Assembly: GCA_947384775.1 (NCBI GenBank)
Contig: CANDIF010000004.1
Coordinates: forward strand, 51,002 to 115,001
Reading direction: 5' to 3'
DNA: 64,000 nt
From: an uncultured Clostridium sp.
GTDB taxonomy: Bacteria; Bacillota; Clostridia; TANB77; CAG-508
Numbering within the stretch: the first letter of the stretch is position 1; every line of letters begins with the position of its first letter. The notes beneath the pieces are model-generated. The model was not told the DNA's origin. It did no database searches and saw only the letters and a list, made by a program, of their open reading frames with translations. Both the position numbers and the translations under genes were made by a program. This document shows, in pieces, positions 49,183-61,384 of this stretch.

Positions 49183-49638
49183 ATGGATAAAATAAGTTAT
49201 ATATATGATACCGAAATAGGAAAAATTGAAATAACAGAAGAATCAGGAATTATAATAGGTATAAACTTTAATGCAGATACAAACATAAAAAAACAAGAAA
49301 CTAAATTGATAAGAAATACATATTTGCAAATAAAAGAGTATTTGGAAGGGAAACGAGAAGAATTTGATATACCAATAAAATTGAATGGAACGGAATTTCA
49401 AAAGAAAGTTTGGAGAGAACTTTTAGAAATACCATATGGGGAAACAAGAAGCTATAAGCAAATTGCAGAAAAAATAGGAAATCCTAAAGCATGCAGAGCA
49501 GTAGGGATGGCAAACCATAATAACCCAATAGCAATAATCGTTCCATGCCATAGAGTTATAGGAACAAATAACAAATTAGTAGGCTATGCAGGAGGAGTAG
49601 ATATAAAACAAAAATTGCTAAACTTGGAAAACTTTTAA
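49183..49638 (+). CDS. ogt: methylated-DNA--protein-cysteine methyltransferase
   Basis: A suicidal DNA repair protein that moves the methyl group from O6-methylguanine to its own cysteine. The 151-residue length fits a short Ogt. The active site IVPCHRVIGTNNKLVGYAGG and the helix-turn-helix EIPYGETRSYKQIAEKIGNPKACRAVGMANHNNP are both intact. It stands alone. No in-frame CGG. Confidence 0.95.
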   Translation: MDKISYIYDTEIGKIEITEESGIIIGINFNADTNIKKQETKLIRNTYLQIKEYLEGKREEFDIPIKLNGTEFQKKVWRELLEIPYGETRSYKQIAEKIGNPKACRAVGMANHNNPIAIIVPCHRVIGTNNKLVGYAGGVDIKQKLLNLENF

Positions 49639-50031
49639 AATTTACTTGACAAACATATACAAGTTATGATATCATATATCAGCACATAATTTTGCTATAT
49701 GCAAAAACTATGTAAACTATTTTGTGGAAATGGTGATAAATAAAAGTGAAAAAGGTAATAATTAAGTAAAATAAATTAAATAAAAAGTGTAGAAAAGATA
49801 GCAAAAGAAAAGTATCCTACACTTTTTTGTTTTGTTTAAAAGCTTATTTTCAAATCATACCACAAATTAAAATTAAAATGTTTAAGAAAGAGGAATTAAA
49901 TTTAAGTAAAGGTATCAAGTAAAAAACGGTCAAGAGCAGGATAGTTTTTATTGATAAAACACTTAAATTTAAGAGGGACTTTCTTTAATATAGATACTGC
50001 TCTAAAAATCTATATAAGGAGTTGATTCATT
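49639..50031 (+). promoter_or_regulatory. rpoB leader with promoter and internal terminator
   Basis: Promoter TTGACA (49646-49651) with TATCAT 18 nt on. About 130 nt later AAAAGTGTAG pairs with CTACACTTTT (49783-49826) and is followed by T-run, a terminator before the coding region. A second stem AGAGCAG/CTGCTCT (49933/49999) lies close to the start codon. No rplJ-rplL genes precede rpoB. Confidence 0.6.
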
Positions 50032-53000
50032 TTGTTAAAGGACTTAAAGTATGAAAAAGCAACAAGAAAAACTTTCGCAAAAATAGGAGATTTTGTTGAC
50101 ATTCCAAACCTTATACAAGTTCAAAAAGATTCATATGATTGGTTTGTAAAAGAAGGTTTAGGAGAAGTATTAAGAGACATTTCGCCTATAGAAGATTACA
50201 CAGGAAATTTAAGCTTAGAATTTTTCGACTATTACATGGAGGAAGAAACAAAATATTCTTTAGAAGAAGCTAAAGAAAGAGATTCTACATATTCAACAAG
50301 ATTACATGTAAAAGTAAGATTAATCAACAGAGAAACAGGAGAAATCAAAGAGCAAGAGATTTACTTAGGAGATTTTCCATTAATGACAGATAGTGGAACA
50401 TTCGTAATTAATGGAGCAGAAAGAGTAGTAGTAAGCCAATTAGTAAGATCACCAGGATGCTATTATGAATCAGACTATGATAAAACAGGTAAAAAATTGT
50501 ACAAGGCTACAGTTATGCCAATCCGTGGAGCATGGATTGAATATGAAACAGATGGTAATGATGTATTTTATGTAAGAATAGATAGAACAAGAAAATTACC
50601 AGTAACAACATTACTTAGAGCAATAGGATTAGTTACAGATGAACAAATAATCCAATTGTTTGGAGAAGATGAAAAAATATTAGCAACAATATCAAAAGAT
50701 ACAGCAAAATCAAACGAAGAAGCTCTTATAGAAATATATAAGAAATTAAGACCAGGAGAATTACCAACAGTAGATGCAGCTAGAACATTATTCAACAATT
50801 TATTCTTTGACCCAAGAAGATATGATTTAGCAAAAGTTGGTAGATATAAATATAATAAAAAGTTAGACTTAAGTTCAAGAATAACAAATCAAATTGCATT
50901 TGATAATATATTAAATACAGAAACAGGAGAAGTAATTGTAGAAAAAGGTGCTACAATTACAGAAGAATTTGCAAATGAGATTCAAAATGCTGGTATTAAC
51001 ATAGTAGATGTAAATGTAGAAGATAAAAAAGTAAGAATAATAGGAAATGGAACAGTTGATATAAAAGCATTTGTTGATTCTAAAAAAATTGATATAAAAG
51101 AAAAAGTAAATTATGAAGTATTAAAAAATATTTTAGAGACAACAGATAAAAAAGACTTAGAAAAAGTTATAGAAGAAAGAAAAGAAGAATTAGTACCAAA
51201 ACATATTGTAACAGAAGATATGCTTGCATCAGTAAACTATCTATTAAACCTACAATATGGATTAGGAAGTATTGATGATATTGACCACTTAGGAAATAGA
51301 CGTATTAGATGTGTTGGTGAATTATTACAAAATCAATTCAGAATAGGTCTTACAAGATTAGAAAGAGTTGTAAGAGAGAGAATGACAATACAAGACTTAG
51401 ACGTAGTAACACCACAAACATTGATAAATACAAAACCAATAACATCATCAATAAGAGAATTCTTTGGAAGTTCACAATTATCACAATTTATGGATCAAAC
51501 AAACCCATTATCAGAACTAACACATAAAAGAAGAATATCAGCCTTAGGACCTGGGGGATTATCAAGAGAAAGAGCAGGATTTGAAGTTCGTGACGTTCAC
51601 TATACACACTATGGAAGATTATGTCCAATAGAATCACCAGAAGGACCAAACATAGGACTTATATCAGCACTTTCAACATTCGCAATTATAAATGAATATG
51701 GATTTGTAGAAACACCATACAGAAAGATAGACCCAAAGACACATGCAGTAACTGATGAAGTTATTTACATGACAGCAGACGAAGAGGATAATCATGCAAT
51801 AGCACAAGCAACAGAACCAATGGATAAAGATGGAAAATTCATAAACAAAAAAATAAAAGTAAGATATTTAGATGAAATTATAGAAGTAGAAGCAGACAAA
51901 GTAGATTACATAGACGTATCACCAAAACAGTTAGTTTCAGTTGGTGCAGCAATGATACCATTCTTAGAGCATGATGATGCAAACCGTGCATTAATGGGAG
52001 CAAACATGCAACGTCAAGCAGTTCCACTAATGATTACAGATTCACCAATAGTTGGAACAGGTATAGAATATAGAGCAGCAAAAGACTCTGGAACTACAGT
52101 AGTAGCTAAAGAAGGCGGAGTAGTACAAAGAGTAACAGGTGATGAAATAATTATCAAAACAAAAACAGGAATAGATACATATAAACTAAGAAAATTCAAG
52201 AGAACAAATGGAGGAACATGTATCAATCAAAAACCAATAGTAAGAACAGGTGAAACTGTAAAAGCAAACGACGTAATTGCAGATGGACCATCAACACAAA
52301 ATGGAGAAATGGCATTAGGAAAGAATGTTTTAATAGCATTCACAACATGGGAAGGATACAACTACGAGGATGCTATATTACTAAGTGAAAGACTTGTAAA
52401 AGAAGATGTATATACATCAATTCATATTGAAGAATATGACTGTGAATGTAGAGATACAAAATTAGGAGCAGAAGAAATAACAAGGGACATTCCAAATGTA
52501 GGTGAGGACAGTTTAAAAGACTTAGACGAACATGGAATAATTAGAATAGGTGCAGAAGTAAGACCTGGAGATATCTTAGTAGGAAAAGTAACACCAAAAG
52601 GAGAAACAGAACTTACATCTGAAGAAAAATTATTAAGAGCAATCTTTGGAGAAAAAGCAAGAGAAGTAAGAGATACATCATTAAAAGTTCCACATGGAGA
52701 ACAAGGAACAATAGTTGATGTAAAAGTATTTACAAGAGATAATTCAGATGAATTAGGCCCTGGTGTAAATCAAGTAATTAGAGTATATATAGCTCAAAAA
52801 AGAAAGATATCAGTTGGAGATAAGATGGCAGGACGTCACGGAAACAAGGGTGTTGTTTCAAGAATATTACCAGTAGAAGACATGCCATTTATGCCAGATG
52901 GAACACCAGTAGATGTAGTTTTAAATCCATTAGGTGTACCTTCAAGAATGAACTTAGGTCAAGTTTTGGAAGTACATTTAGGAGCAGCGGCAAGACTACT

Positions 53001-53730
53001 TGGAATGAAAGTAGCAACACCAGTATTTGATGGTGCATCAGAAGAAGATATAGAAAAACTATTAATCGAATCAGGATTAACAGCAGATGGAAAGACAATT
53101 CTTTATGATGGAAGAACAGGAGATCCATTTGATAAACCAATTACAGTAGGTATAATGTACATGTTGAAACTTCACCACTTAGTTGATGATAAGATACATG
53201 CACGTTCAACAGGACCATACTCATTAGTAACACAACAACCTTTAGGAGGTAAAGCACAATTTGGAGGACAAAGATTTGGAGAGATGGAAGTTTGGGCATT
53301 AGAGGCATATGGAGCAGCATATACACTTCAAGAAATCTTAACAATAAAATCAGATGATGTTGTAGGAAGAGTAAAAACATATGAATCTATAGTAAAAGGT
53401 GAAAATGTTCCAGAACCAGGAGTTCCAGAAGGATTCAAAGTGTTAATTAAAGAATTACAAAGTTTAGGATTAGATGTAAGACTATATTCAGAAAATGATG
53501 AAGAATTAGAGTTAAAAGAAAATATAGATGATGGAATAGACTTTAATTTAGAAGAAAATAAAGAAGTATTACCAGATGAAATGGCTATACCAGATGAAGA
53601 TGAATTAGAGGATGATATGCTATTAGAGGATGAAGATGGAGAACTATTAGAAGAAGACGAACTATTAGATTTTGATAGCGAACTTGCAGAAGAGAACTTA
53701 GAAAATGATAACGATTCATACGAAGAATAA
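50032..53730 (+). CDS. rpoB: DNA-directed RNA polymerase subunit beta
   Basis: The 1232-residue beta subunit of RNA polymerase. It begins with TTG behind AAGGAG. Rifampicin-pocket sequence [32 protein letters not shown] is intact, as are [11 protein letters not shown] and [14 protein letters not shown] in the catalytic core. The tail is very acidic ([29 protein letters not shown]), longer than usual. No in-frame CGG among 1232 codons. Confidence 0.98.
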   Translation: MLKDLKYEKATRKTFAKIGDFVDIPNLIQVQKDSYDWFVKEGLGEVLRDISPIEDYTGNLSLEFFDYYMEEETKYSLEEAKERDSTYSTRLHVKVRLINRETGEIKEQEIYLGDFPLMTDSGTFVINGAERVVVSQLVRSPGCYYESDYDKTGKKLYKATVMPIRGAWIEYETDGNDVFYVRIDRTRKLPVTTLLRAIGLVTDEQIIQLFGEDEKILATISKDTAKSNEEALIEIYKKLRPGELPTVDAARTLFNNLFFDPRRYDLAKVGRYKYNKKLDLSSRITNQIAFDNILNTETGEVIVEKGATITEEFANEIQNAGINIVDVNVEDKKVRIIGNGTVDIKAFVDSKKIDIKEKVNYEVLKNILETTDKKDLEKVIEERKEELVPKHIVTEDMLASVNYLLNLQYGLGSIDDIDHLGNRRIRCVGELLQNQFRIGLTRLERVVRERMTIQDLDVVTPQTLINTKPITSSIREFFGSSQLSQFMDQTNPLSELTHKRRISALGPGGLSRERAGFEVRDVHYTHYGRLCPIESPEGPNIGLISALSTFAIINEYGFVETPYRKIDPKTHAVTDEVIYMTADEEDNHAIAQATEPMDKDGKFINKKIKVRYLDEIIEVEADKVDYIDVSPKQLVSVGAAMIPFLEHDDANRALMGANMQRQAVPLMITDSPIVGTGIEYRAAKDSGTTVVAKEGGVVQRVTGDEIIIKTKTGIDTYKLRKFKRTNGGTCINQKPIVRTGETVKANDVIADGPSTQNGEMALGKNVLIAFTTWEGYNYEDAILLSERLVKEDVYTSIHIEEYDCECRDTKLGAEEITRDIPNVGEDSLKDLDEHGIIRIGAEVRPGDILVGKVTPKGETELTSEEKLLRAIFGEKAREVRDTSLKVPHGEQGTIVDVKVFTRDNSDELGPGVNQVIRVYIAQKRKISVGDKMAGRHGNKGVVSRILPVEDMPFMPDGTPVDVVLNPLGVPSRMNLGQVLEVHLGAAARLLGMKVATPVFDGASEEDIEKLLIESGLTADGKTILYDGRTGDPFDKPITVGIMYMLKLHHLVDDKIHARSTGPYSLVTQQPLGGKAQFGGQRFGEMEVWALEAYGAAYTLQEILTIKSDDVVGRVKTYESIVKGENVPEPGVPEGFKVLIKELQSLGLDVRLYSENDEELELKENIDDGIDFNLEENKEVLPDEMAIPDEDELEDDMLLEDEDGELLEEDELLDFDSELAEENLENDNDSYEE

Positions 53731-54096
53731 ATACTATTTAAACCGAATCTAAAAAATCCGCTCTATCTTGCTGGATGTTAGACTTTTAAAAAATCCTCTA
53801 TAATCGGGTTTTAAAAAGTTAACATCCACATGGAGCTACTACATAAATTGATTATAAATAATTGAATATTTAGCATTATAAAATTTATGAAATTAGCAGG
53901 AGGGAATTGTTCGAGCAGTGTATATTTTGTGAATAAAAATAATGTATAGAAACCAGACAGAAAATGTAGGGTGTCGGTCTTGACCGACCTGACTTCGAGA
54001 AAATAACTTACCTCCTATTCACAGAGATAAAGTGAATAGTGAATAATGAATAGTGAATAGTACAAAATGCTTTGCATTTTGAAAGGAGGATCCTAA
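53731..54096 (+). other. rpoB-rpoC spacer with palindromes
   Basis: Holds repeat copy B, the perfect stem GTCGGTC/GACCGAC (53973/53982), four short GTGAATA-type tandem units (about 54029-54060) and the stem CAAAATGC/GCATTTTG (54063/54074), which abuts the AAAGGAGG site of rpoC. No gene was found. Confidence 0.65.
53757..53838. repeat. dispersed palindromic repeat, copy B
   Basis: Ends TCCGCTCTATCTTGCTGGAT and ATCCACATGGAGCTA match copy A. The inner arms pair as CTTTTAAAAAA with TTTTAAAAAG. Confidence 0.75.
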
Positions 54097-57000
54097 ATGG
54101 ATAACAACCAAAAACAAGATGAATTAGAAATATTTGATAAAATACAAATAGGATTAGCATCAGACGATAAAATAAGAGAATGGTCAAAAGGTGAAGTAAA
54201 GAAACCAGAAACAATCAACTACAGAACTTTAAAACCAGAAAAAGATGGGCTATTTTGTGAGAAAATATTTGGTCCTACAAAAGATTGGGAATGTCATTGT
54301 GGTAAATATAAAAGAGTAAGATATAAAGGGATAGTATGTGACAGATGTGGAGTTGAAGTAACAAAATCAAAAGTAAGACGTGAAAGAATGGGACATATAG
54401 AACTTGCAGCACCAATAGCACATATATGGTATTTCAAAGGAATTCCAAGTAGAATAGCTTTAATATTAGATATATCACCAAGAAACGTAGAAAAAGTTAT
54501 ATATTTTGCTTCATATGTTGTAACAGACAAAGGAACATCAGGATTATTAGAAGGACAAATATTAAACGAAAAAGAATACCAAGAAGCAGTAGAAAAGTAT
54601 GGAAAAGGTACTTTCAAAGCAGAAATGGGAGCAGAAGCTATAAGAACATTATTACAAAAAGTAGACTTAGAGAAACTTGCTGATAAATTAAAAAAAGAAA
54701 TAGAAAAATCAAGTGAACAGAAAAAAGCAAAATTAGTAAAGAGATTAGATACAGTAGAGAGCTTTTTATTATCTGGAAATAAACCAGAATGGATGGTACT
54801 TAGTGTATTACCAGTAATTCCACCAGATATTAGACCAATGGTGCAATTAGATGGTGGTAGATTTGCAACATCTGATTTAAATGACTTATATAGAAGAGTA
54901 TTAAATAGAAATAACAGATTAAAAAGATTACTAGAATTAGGTGCACCTGAAATAATAGTAAGAAATGAAAAAAGAATGCTTCAAGAAGCAGCAGATGCAT
55001 TAATTGATAATGGAAGACGTGGAAGACCAGTTACAGGAGCAGGAAACAGACCTTTAAAATCATTATCAGACATGCTAAAAGGAAAGCAAGGACGTTTCAG
55101 ACAAAACCTATTAGGAAAGAGAGTTGACTACTCAGGACGTTCAGTTATAGTAGTTGGACCAGAATTAAAAATATATCAATGTGGATTACCAAAAGAAATG
55201 GCAATAGAATTATTTAAGCCATTTGTAATGAGAGAATTAGTAAGTAGAGGATTAGCACATAATATAAAAAGTGCAAAAAGAATGGTAGAAAAACAAAATA
55301 CAGAAGTATGGGGAATATTAGAGGAAGTTATACAAGATCACCCAGTGATGTTAAACCGTGCTCCAACACTACACAGACTAGGAATTCAAGCTTTTGAACC
55401 AGTATTAGTTGAGGGTAGAGCATTAAAATTACATCCATTAGTTTGTACAGCATTCAATGCTGACTTCGATGGAGACCAAATGGCAGTACACGTTCCATTA
55501 TCACCAGAAGCACAAGCAGAAGCAAGATACTTAATGTTATCAGTAAATAACTTATTAAAACCACAAGACGGTAAACCAGTAACAGTACCTACACAAGATA
55601 TGATATTAGGAAGTTACTATTTAACAATGGAAGTAGCAGGAGAAGAAGGTGAAGGAATGTACTTCAAAGATGAAGACGAAGCCTTACTTGCATATCAAAA
55701 TGGAGATGTAGGATTACATGCTAAAGTAAAAGTAAGAATGACAAGAAAAATAGATGGTGTAAGTAAAACAAAATCAATAGAGACAACTGTTGGAAGAATT
55801 ATTTATAATCAAGGAATTCCACAAGACTTAGGCTTTGTAGATAGAACAAACCCAGAACACGAATTTGATTTAGAAATAAACTTCCCAGTTATGAAGAAAA
55901 ATTTAGGAACAATTATAGCAAAATGTATAGATAAACATGGATTAAACATAGCAGCAGAATTATTAGATTATATAAAAGCAACAGGATTTAAATATTCAAC
56001 AAAAGGAGCTATAACAGTTTCAGTTGCAGATGTTGCAGTTCCAAAAGCTAAAAAAGAAATTTTGGCAAAGGCGGAAGAAGAAGTTGAAAATGTATCAAAA
56101 CAATATAGAAGAGGTTTAATTACAGATAGTGAAAGATATGATTCAGTAATCAAAATATGGGAAGATGCAACAGATGATGTAACAGAAGCAATGAAAGAAA
56201 ACTTTGATGAATTAAACCCAATATTCATGATGGCACAATCTGGAGCAAGAGGTAACATGAATCAGTTAAGACAAATTGCAGGTATGCGTGGTCTTATGGC
56301 AAATACATCAGGTAAAGCCGTAGAAATCCCAATTAAAGCATGTTTCAGAGAGGGATTAGATGTTCTAGAATACTTTATTTCATCACATGGTGCTAGAAAA
56401 GGTTTAGCAGATACAGCTTTAAGAACAGCCGATTCAGGATATTTAACAAGAAGATTAGTTGATGTCAGCCAAGATATAATAGTAAGAGAAGAAGACTGCG
56501 GAACAGATGAATATATTGAAGTAGAAGACATCAAAGACGGAAATCAAATAATAGAAAAATTACATGAAAGATTAATAGGAAGATATGTATTTGAAGATTT
56601 AGTAAATCCAAAAACTAAGGAAGTAATAGTAGATACAGATACTTTAATAACACCAGCAATTGCAGATGAAATAATAGCTGCAGGATTTACAAAGGTAAAA
56701 GTACGTTCAGTACTTGGATGCAAAACAAAACATGGTGTATGTGCTAAATGTTATGGTATGGGACTAGCAACAAGAAAGAAAGTAAATATAGGAGAAGCAG
56801 TTGGAATAATAGCAGCACAATCTATAGGAGAACCTGGTACACAGCTTACAATGAGAACATTCCATACAGGTGGTGTTGCAGGAGGAGATATAACACAAGG
56901 TCTTCCAAGAGTTGAAGAGTTATTCGAAGTAAGAAAACCAAAGGGATTAGCAGTAATTTCTGAAATATCAGGAGTAGTATCAATACAAGATTCTAAGAAG

Positions 57001-57702
57001 AGAAAAGAAGTAACAATAACAGGAAAAGACAATGCAAAAACATATACAATAAGCTTTGGATCAAAGATAAAAGTAAAACCAGGAGATGAAATAGAAGCAG
57101 GAGAAGCAATAACAGAAGGTTCAATAAATCCAAATGAAATATTAGCAATAAAAGGTCCAGAAGGAGTTTACAGATATTTAACATCAGAAGTTCAAAAAGT
57201 ATATAGAAATCAAGGTGTTGATATCAACGATAAACATATTGAAGTAATAACAAGACAAATCCTTAAAAAGATAAAAATAGAAGACAGTGGAGATACATCA
57301 ATGTTTGTAGGTTCACTAGTAGATATAAACGATTTCAAGGAAATCAACAAACAAATGGAAGCAGAAGGAAAAATGCCAGCCAAAGGAACAAGAGTGCTTT
57401 TAGGTATAACAAAAGCATCACTTGCAACAGAAAGCTTCTTATCAGCAGCATCATTCCAAGAAACAACAAGAGTATTAACAGAAGCAGCAATAAAAGGAAA
57501 GAAAGATGCATTAATAGGATTAAAAGAAAACGTTATCATAGGAAAATTAATTCCAGCAGGAACAGGACTTACAATGTACAGAAATAAAAGAATCAATACA
57601 GAAATAGAAGAAAATCAAGAAGAACAAGGAGAACAACAAGAAAATCCATCAGAAGAAGCCACAGCAGTAGAGACACCAGTAGAAGAAACAAAAACTGAAT
57701 AA
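54097..57702 (+). CDS. rpoC: DNA-directed RNA polymerase subunit beta-prime
   Basis: The 1201-residue beta-prime subunit. N-terminal zinc ribbon [22 protein letters not shown], active-site loop [16 protein letters not shown] and the C-terminal zinc site [15 protein letters not shown] are intact. The tail is acidic ([27 protein letters not shown]). It follows rpoB after an unusually long 366-bp spacer. No in-frame CGG. Confidence 0.98.
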   Translation: MDNNQKQDELEIFDKIQIGLASDDKIREWSKGEVKKPETINYRTLKPEKDGLFCEKIFGPTKDWECHCGKYKRVRYKGIVCDRCGVEVTKSKVRRERMGHIELAAPIAHIWYFKGIPSRIALILDISPRNVEKVIYFASYVVTDKGTSGLLEGQILNEKEYQEAVEKYGKGTFKAEMGAEAIRTLLQKVDLEKLADKLKKEIEKSSEQKKAKLVKRLDTVESFLLSGNKPEWMVLSVLPVIPPDIRPMVQLDGGRFATSDLNDLYRRVLNRNNRLKRLLELGAPEIIVRNEKRMLQEAADALIDNGRRGRPVTGAGNRPLKSLSDMLKGKQGRFRQNLLGKRVDYSGRSVIVVGPELKIYQCGLPKEMAIELFKPFVMRELVSRGLAHNIKSAKRMVEKQNTEVWGILEEVIQDHPVMLNRAPTLHRLGIQAFEPVLVEGRALKLHPLVCTAFNADFDGDQMAVHVPLSPEAQAEARYLMLSVNNLLKPQDGKPVTVPTQDMILGSYYLTMEVAGEEGEGMYFKDEDEALLAYQNGDVGLHAKVKVRMTRKIDGVSKTKSIETTVGRIIYNQGIPQDLGFVDRTNPEHEFDLEINFPVMKKNLGTIIAKCIDKHGLNIAAELLDYIKATGFKYSTKGAITVSVADVAVPKAKKEILAKAEEEVENVSKQYRRGLITDSERYDSVIKIWEDATDDVTEAMKENFDELNPIFMMAQSGARGNMNQLRQIAGMRGLMANTSGKAVEIPIKACFREGLDVLEYFISSHGARKGLADTALRTADSGYLTRRLVDVSQDIIVREEDCGTDEYIEVEDIKDGNQIIEKLHERLIGRYVFEDLVNPKTKEVIVDTDTLITPAIADEIIAAGFTKVKVRSVLGCKTKHGVCAKCYGMGLATRKKVNIGEAVGIIAAQSIGEPGTQLTMRTFHTGGVAGGDITQGLPRVEELFEVRKPKGLAVISEISGVVSIQDSKKRKEVTITGKDNAKTYTISFGSKIKVKPGDEIEAGEAITEGSINPNEILAIKGPEGVYRYLTSEVQKVYRNQGVDINDKHIEVITRQILKKIKIEDSGDTSMFVGSLVDINDFKEINKQMEAEGKMPAKGTRVLLGITKASLATESFLSAASFQETTRVLTEAAIKGKKDALIGLKENVIIGKLIPAGTGLTMYRNKRINTEIEENQEEQGEQQENPSEEATAVETPVEETKTE

Positions 57703-57727
57703 TCCTAAAATTTATATTAATACAAAA

Positions 57728-57766
57728 AATCCAGTTTGTGTAAAAGCAAGCTGGATTTTTTTATAA
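57728..57766 (+). terminator. rpoBC terminator
   Basis: AAAATCCAG(T)TTG pairs with CAAGCTGGATTTT around a short loop, followed by T-run. Confidence 0.85.
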
Positions 57767-57792
57767 AGGCACTTTTACTTTTAGTCATAAAA

Positions 57793-57874
57793 TAGCTCCA
57801 CGTGGATGTTTTGTTTTTCAAAGCGTGCTTTAGTCGAACTTGAAAAACAAAATCATCCAGCTTTGGTGGAGCGA
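57793..57874. repeat. dispersed palindromic repeat, copy C (inverted)
   Basis: Ends TAGCTCCACGTGGATG and CATCCAGCTTTGGTGGAGCG match copies A and B on the other strand. The inner arms TTTTGTTTTTCAA and TTGAAAAACAAAA are perfectly complementary. Confidence 0.75.
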
Positions 57875-57905
57875 ATTTTAATAGTTAAATCTAAATAATT
57901 ATAAT

Positions 57906-59306
57906 TTATTTCAAAAATGCATAATATGTTCTGTAACCTTCGTAGATATCAAATTTGCTTGAAACTTCATAAGGAGAATGCATAGATAAAATTGGAATAC
58001 CACAATCTATAACATCAATACCTTTATCAGCTAATATATATGCGATAGTTCCACCACCGCCAAGGTCAATTCTACCAAGTTCACTTACTTGATAAGAGAT
58101 GTTATTTGCTTCTAAAATATTTCTTATAAAAGCAACATATTCAGCATTTGCATCAGAAGCACCAGATTTTCCACGAGCACCTGTATATTTATTTAATCCT
58201 ATACCTCTTCCAAAATAAGCAGCATTGTTTTTCTCAGAAGCAGAAGCATAAATTGGATCAAAAGCAGCATCAACATCTGCTGAAAGCATTCTAGAGTTGC
58301 AGAAAACTTTATCTAATAAATTAGGTCTGTTAGTATTTGTTTTATTTAATAATTCAGAAATAAAAGTATCAAAAACGTGAGATTCCATACCAGTATTACC
58401 CATACTTCCAATTTCCTCTTTATCTGCAAATATACATACAGCAGTTCTTTCAGGATTATGCACTTCAATAAAAGCTCTTAGAGAAGTGTAAGCACAAACT
58501 CTATCATCTTGACCATAACCTGCAACCATACTTTTATCAAAACCTAAACTTTTAGCTTTAAAAGCAGGTACTAGTTCTAATTCTGAACTAACAAAATCTC
58601 TTTCAGTGATTCCATATTTCTCATTTAATATTTTTAAAACATTTAATTTTACTCGGTTTGAATCCTTTTCATCTCCAAAAGGAATACTTCCAACTAATAA
58701 ATTCAAATTCTCTCCAGGAATTGCATCTCTTAATTTTTTATCAGATTGTTCTACAGCCAAGTGAGGTAGTAAATCTGTAATAGTAAAAATTGGATCTTCA
58801 TCATCTTCACCAACATTTACTTTAATTCTTTCTCCATTTGCTTTAACTATAACTCCATGGATACTTAGAGGAATAGTAGTCCATTGATATTTTTTAATTC
58901 CACCGTAATAATGTGTTTTTAAATAAGCCATATCAGTATCTTCATATAAAGGGTTTGGCTTTAAGTCTAATCTTGGAGAATCAATATGTGAACCAATAAT
59001 ATTTAGTCCAGATTCAATAGATTTTGAACCAATGATGGCAGCATAAACTGATTTATCTCTATTAACATAGTAAACTTTATCACCAGGTGCTAAAACAAGT
59101 TTCTCTCTTAAATCAGTAAAATCATTTTTCTTTAAAACATCAACAATAAATTCTGTAGCTTCTCTTTCAGTTTTACAAGTATTTAAAAAGTAAATAAATT
59201 CATCACTAAATTTAAGTACATTTTGTTTATCTTCAAGAGATAAGCCATCCCAACCATTTTTTTTGTTATCAAATAAAGTATCTTTTAACTTTTCAGTTTC
59301 TGTCAT
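57906..59306 (-). CDS. M18-family zinc aminopeptidase
   Basis: A 466-residue cytoplasmic aminopeptidase that cleaves N-terminal residues, preferring acidic or neutral ones in relatives. Metal-binding and catalytic motifs of M18: GSHIDSPRLDLKPNPLYED (His, Asp), FADKEEIGSMGNTGMESH (double Glu), LSADVDAAFDP (Asp), LSMHSPYEVSSKFDIYEGYRTYYAFL (His). AAGGTG lies before the ATG. Alone and divergent from the surface-protein gene. Confidence 0.93.
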   Translation of the reverse strand: MTETEKLKDTLFDNKKNGWDGLSLEDKQNVLKFSDEFIYFLNTCKTEREATEFIVDVLKKNDFTDLREKLVLAPGDKVYYVNRDKSVYAAIIGSKSIESGLNIIGSHIDSPRLDLKPNPLYEDTDMAYLKTHYYGGIKKYQWTTIPLSIHGVIVKANGERIKVNVGEDDEDPIFTITDLLPHLAVEQSDKKLRDAIPGENLNLLVGSIPFGDEKDSNRVKLNVLKILNEKYGITERDFVSSELELVPAFKAKSLGFDKSMVAGYGQDDRVCAYTSLRAFIEVHNPERTAVCIFADKEEIGSMGNTGMESHVFDTFISELLNKTNTNRPNLLDKVFCNSRMLSADVDAAFDPIYASASEKNNAAYFGRGIGLNKYTGARGKSGASDANAEYVAFIRNILEANNISYQVSELGRIDLGGGGTIAYILADKGIDVIDCGIPILSMHSPYEVSSKFDIYEGYRTYYAFLK

Positions 59307-59482
59307 ATGTTAATTCACCTTCCTTTTTAATATACAATATAATATAACCTTTTTTAAAATTTGTAAACACTAAAATGGAAAAAATTATATTTGAAATTTT
59401 AATAAGCTGTCTTGAATTTATAATGGTACGGTGATAAAATATAATATGTAAATAAATGCTAAAAGATAGAGGAGATAAACAT

Positions 59483-61267
59483 ATGAAAGATTTAAGAGAA
59501 AATGAAATTAGCAAAAGACATCAAATACTTAGTGGAATGCTAATTATACTAATTTTAATAGTGATGTTTGGGATGCATCCAGTAAATGCAGAAGGAGAGA
59601 ATACTGCTCAAGAAATAAAAGAAATAGCAAGCATTGGAGATAAAAAATATACAGACATAAGAGAAGCAGTAAAAGAAGTAAAATCAGGAGAAACAATAAT
59701 ATTGCTAGAAGATGTTCAAATTCAACTTATAAATCCTGCAAAACCAGAAGAAATGTATGTAGCAGATTTTCCAGATAATGTTACGTTTAACTTAAATGGA
59801 CATACACTAACAAATGCATATATGTCATTTATATTCCAAGGAGACAATTTAACAATAAAAAATGGAAATATAAAATCGCAAGTAAGTGATATAGTATATG
59901 ATTATGGAATATATATTGGAGATGAAAGAACTACAAGTGGAATAATAATGGAAAATGTTATAGTGGATGGAGGAATAAATGTATATAATACAAGTGTTAC
60001 ATTAAGGAATGTTAATGCAAAAGCTCGAGGCTATTATGCTGTTTGGGCAGATCAAAATGCTAATGTTATAATTGAAAGTGGAACATATGGTAAATATACA
60101 GAAAATAGCAAAGCACCTGTATTATTGGGAATTACAACACCAGTAGAATTTGAAGAGTCAACCATAATAATAAAAGGTGGAAATTTTATTAATCCTTTTA
60201 AATTGTTAGCGCTTGAAACACCACATTGTCAACCAGTGATTTATGGAGGAACATTTAATTGTGAGGTAGAGAAATATCTAGCAGAAAGTGTAACTGTAGA
60301 ACAAAATGAAAATGGAGATTATACTGTAGGTTATAAAATTGAACTAGATAATAGCCAAATAACAGGAGGAAGTATAAGTGTAGTAAAAACTTTAGCAAGT
60401 GCAGGGAGCAAAGTACAAATTGAATATCAAGCAGATGAAGGATATAAATTAAAAGAAATAATAGTAACTGATAGCAATGGAAATAATATAAAAGTATCCG
60501 CAGATAACACAATTACAATGCCAGAAAGTGCGGTAACAATATCAGCAAAATTTGAAAAATTTTCAACAGAAATAATGGCGACAGAAATTGATACAACAAG
60601 GCCAACAGAAGAAGTGAAAATTGGAGTTACAAATTTAACTAAAATGGAAGAAATACTAAAAAATACATTAGAAACAATTACTAAAAATAATGAAGAAATA
60701 GCTAATAAAGTGGAGAATTCAGACATAAGATTAGAACTTAAAATTAATGATAATGCAACAATAGCAGAAGGCATCAAAGAAAAAATGGAAGAAACTGTTA
60801 AAAAACTTGATAGTAATACAAAGATAGCTGATTATTTTGATATATTAATAGAGATAAAAGCAAATAACATAAAAGTTGGAGAACTAACAGAGCTAAATAG
60901 TCCAATCACATTAATAGTAGCTTTGCCAGAAAATTTACAAAAAATAGAAGAGGGATATTCAAGAACATATTATATAGTAAGAGAACATAATAACCAAACT
61001 GAGACATTAAATGCAACATTGTCAGAAGGCGGAACCTATTTGACATTTGAATCAGATAAATTTTCAACTTTTGCGTTAGCATATGTAGATAAAGAAATAG
61101 AACAAGAAAAAGAAACAGAGTCAAATTCAGAAACTAAACCAGATAAACCAGTTAATGTTGATACAGGAAGTAGTATAACAGAAAACATTATTGTATTAGT
61201 TGTTGCAGTAAGTGGAATTTGTGTACTATTTGCAATAAGAAAGAAAAAATATTCTTGTAAACACTAA
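59483..61267 (+). CDS. cell-surface protein with beta-helix region, InlB-type repeat and sortase-like tail
   Basis: About 594 residues. A signal segment (about 14-35, GMLIILILIVMFGMHPVNA) is followed by a repeat-rich beta-helix-like region (VKSGETIILLEDVQI, NVTFNLNGHTLTNAYMSF), an InlB B-repeat-like unit (GYKLKEIIVTDSNGNNIKVSADNTITMPESAVTISAKFE), another beta domain and a C-terminal VDTGSS, membrane helix and RKKKY. The tail suits a class B sortase, whose gene follows 117 bp downstream. ATG at 59483 has GGAGATAAAC upstream. Confidence 0.75.
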   Translation: MKDLRENEISKRHQILSGMLIILILIVMFGMHPVNAEGENTAQEIKEIASIGDKKYTDIREAVKEVKSGETIILLEDVQIQLINPAKPEEMYVADFPDNVTFNLNGHTLTNAYMSFIFQGDNLTIKNGNIKSQVSDIVYDYGIYIGDERTTSGIIMENVIVDGGINVYNTSVTLRNVNAKARGYYAVWADQNANVIIESGTYGKYTENSKAPVLLGITTPVEFEESTIIIKGGNFINPFKLLALETPHCQPVIYGGTFNCEVEKYLAESVTVEQNENGDYTVGYKIELDNSQITGGSISVVKTLASAGSKVQIEYQADEGYKLKEIIVTDSNGNNIKVSADNTITMPESAVTISAKFEKFSTEIMATEIDTTRPTEEVKIGVTNLTKMEEILKNTLETITKNNEEIANKVENSDIRLELKINDNATIAEGIKEKMEETVKKLDSNTKIADYFDILIEIKANNIKVGELTELNSPITLIVALPENLQKIEEGYSRTYYIVREHNNQTETLNATLSEGGTYLTFESDKFSTFALAYVDKEIEQEKETESNSETKPDKPVNVDTGSSITENIIVLVVAVSGICVLFAIRKKKYSCKH

Positions 61268-61270
61268 TAA

Positions 61271-61305
61271 AAACAAGACTAGCATAATTTGCTAGTCTTA
61301 ATCTA
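61271..61305 (+). terminator. terminator after the surface-protein gene
   Basis: AAGACTAGCA pairs with TGCTAGTCTT around a 5-nt loop. Confidence 0.75.
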
Positions 61306-61330
61306 TTATGAAATAACAAGCTTCTTGGAA

Positions 61331-61372
61331 CCCATACACAGGCTTTGCCTGTGAAGATGGGAAAGTTTTTTT
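61331..61372 (+). promoter_or_regulatory. attenuator-like hairpin before sortase
   Basis: CCCAT ... ATGGG encloses CACAGGC/GCCTGTG and is followed by a T-run right before the AAAGGAG site of the sortase, so it can stop transcription into the gene. Confidence 0.65.
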
Positions 61373-61384
61373 AAAGGAGAAAAG

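Noticed and set aside
54029..54060. CRISPR-like tandem repeat before rpoC
   Set aside because: Units are about 8 bp, without spacers or cas genes; a simple tandem repeat.
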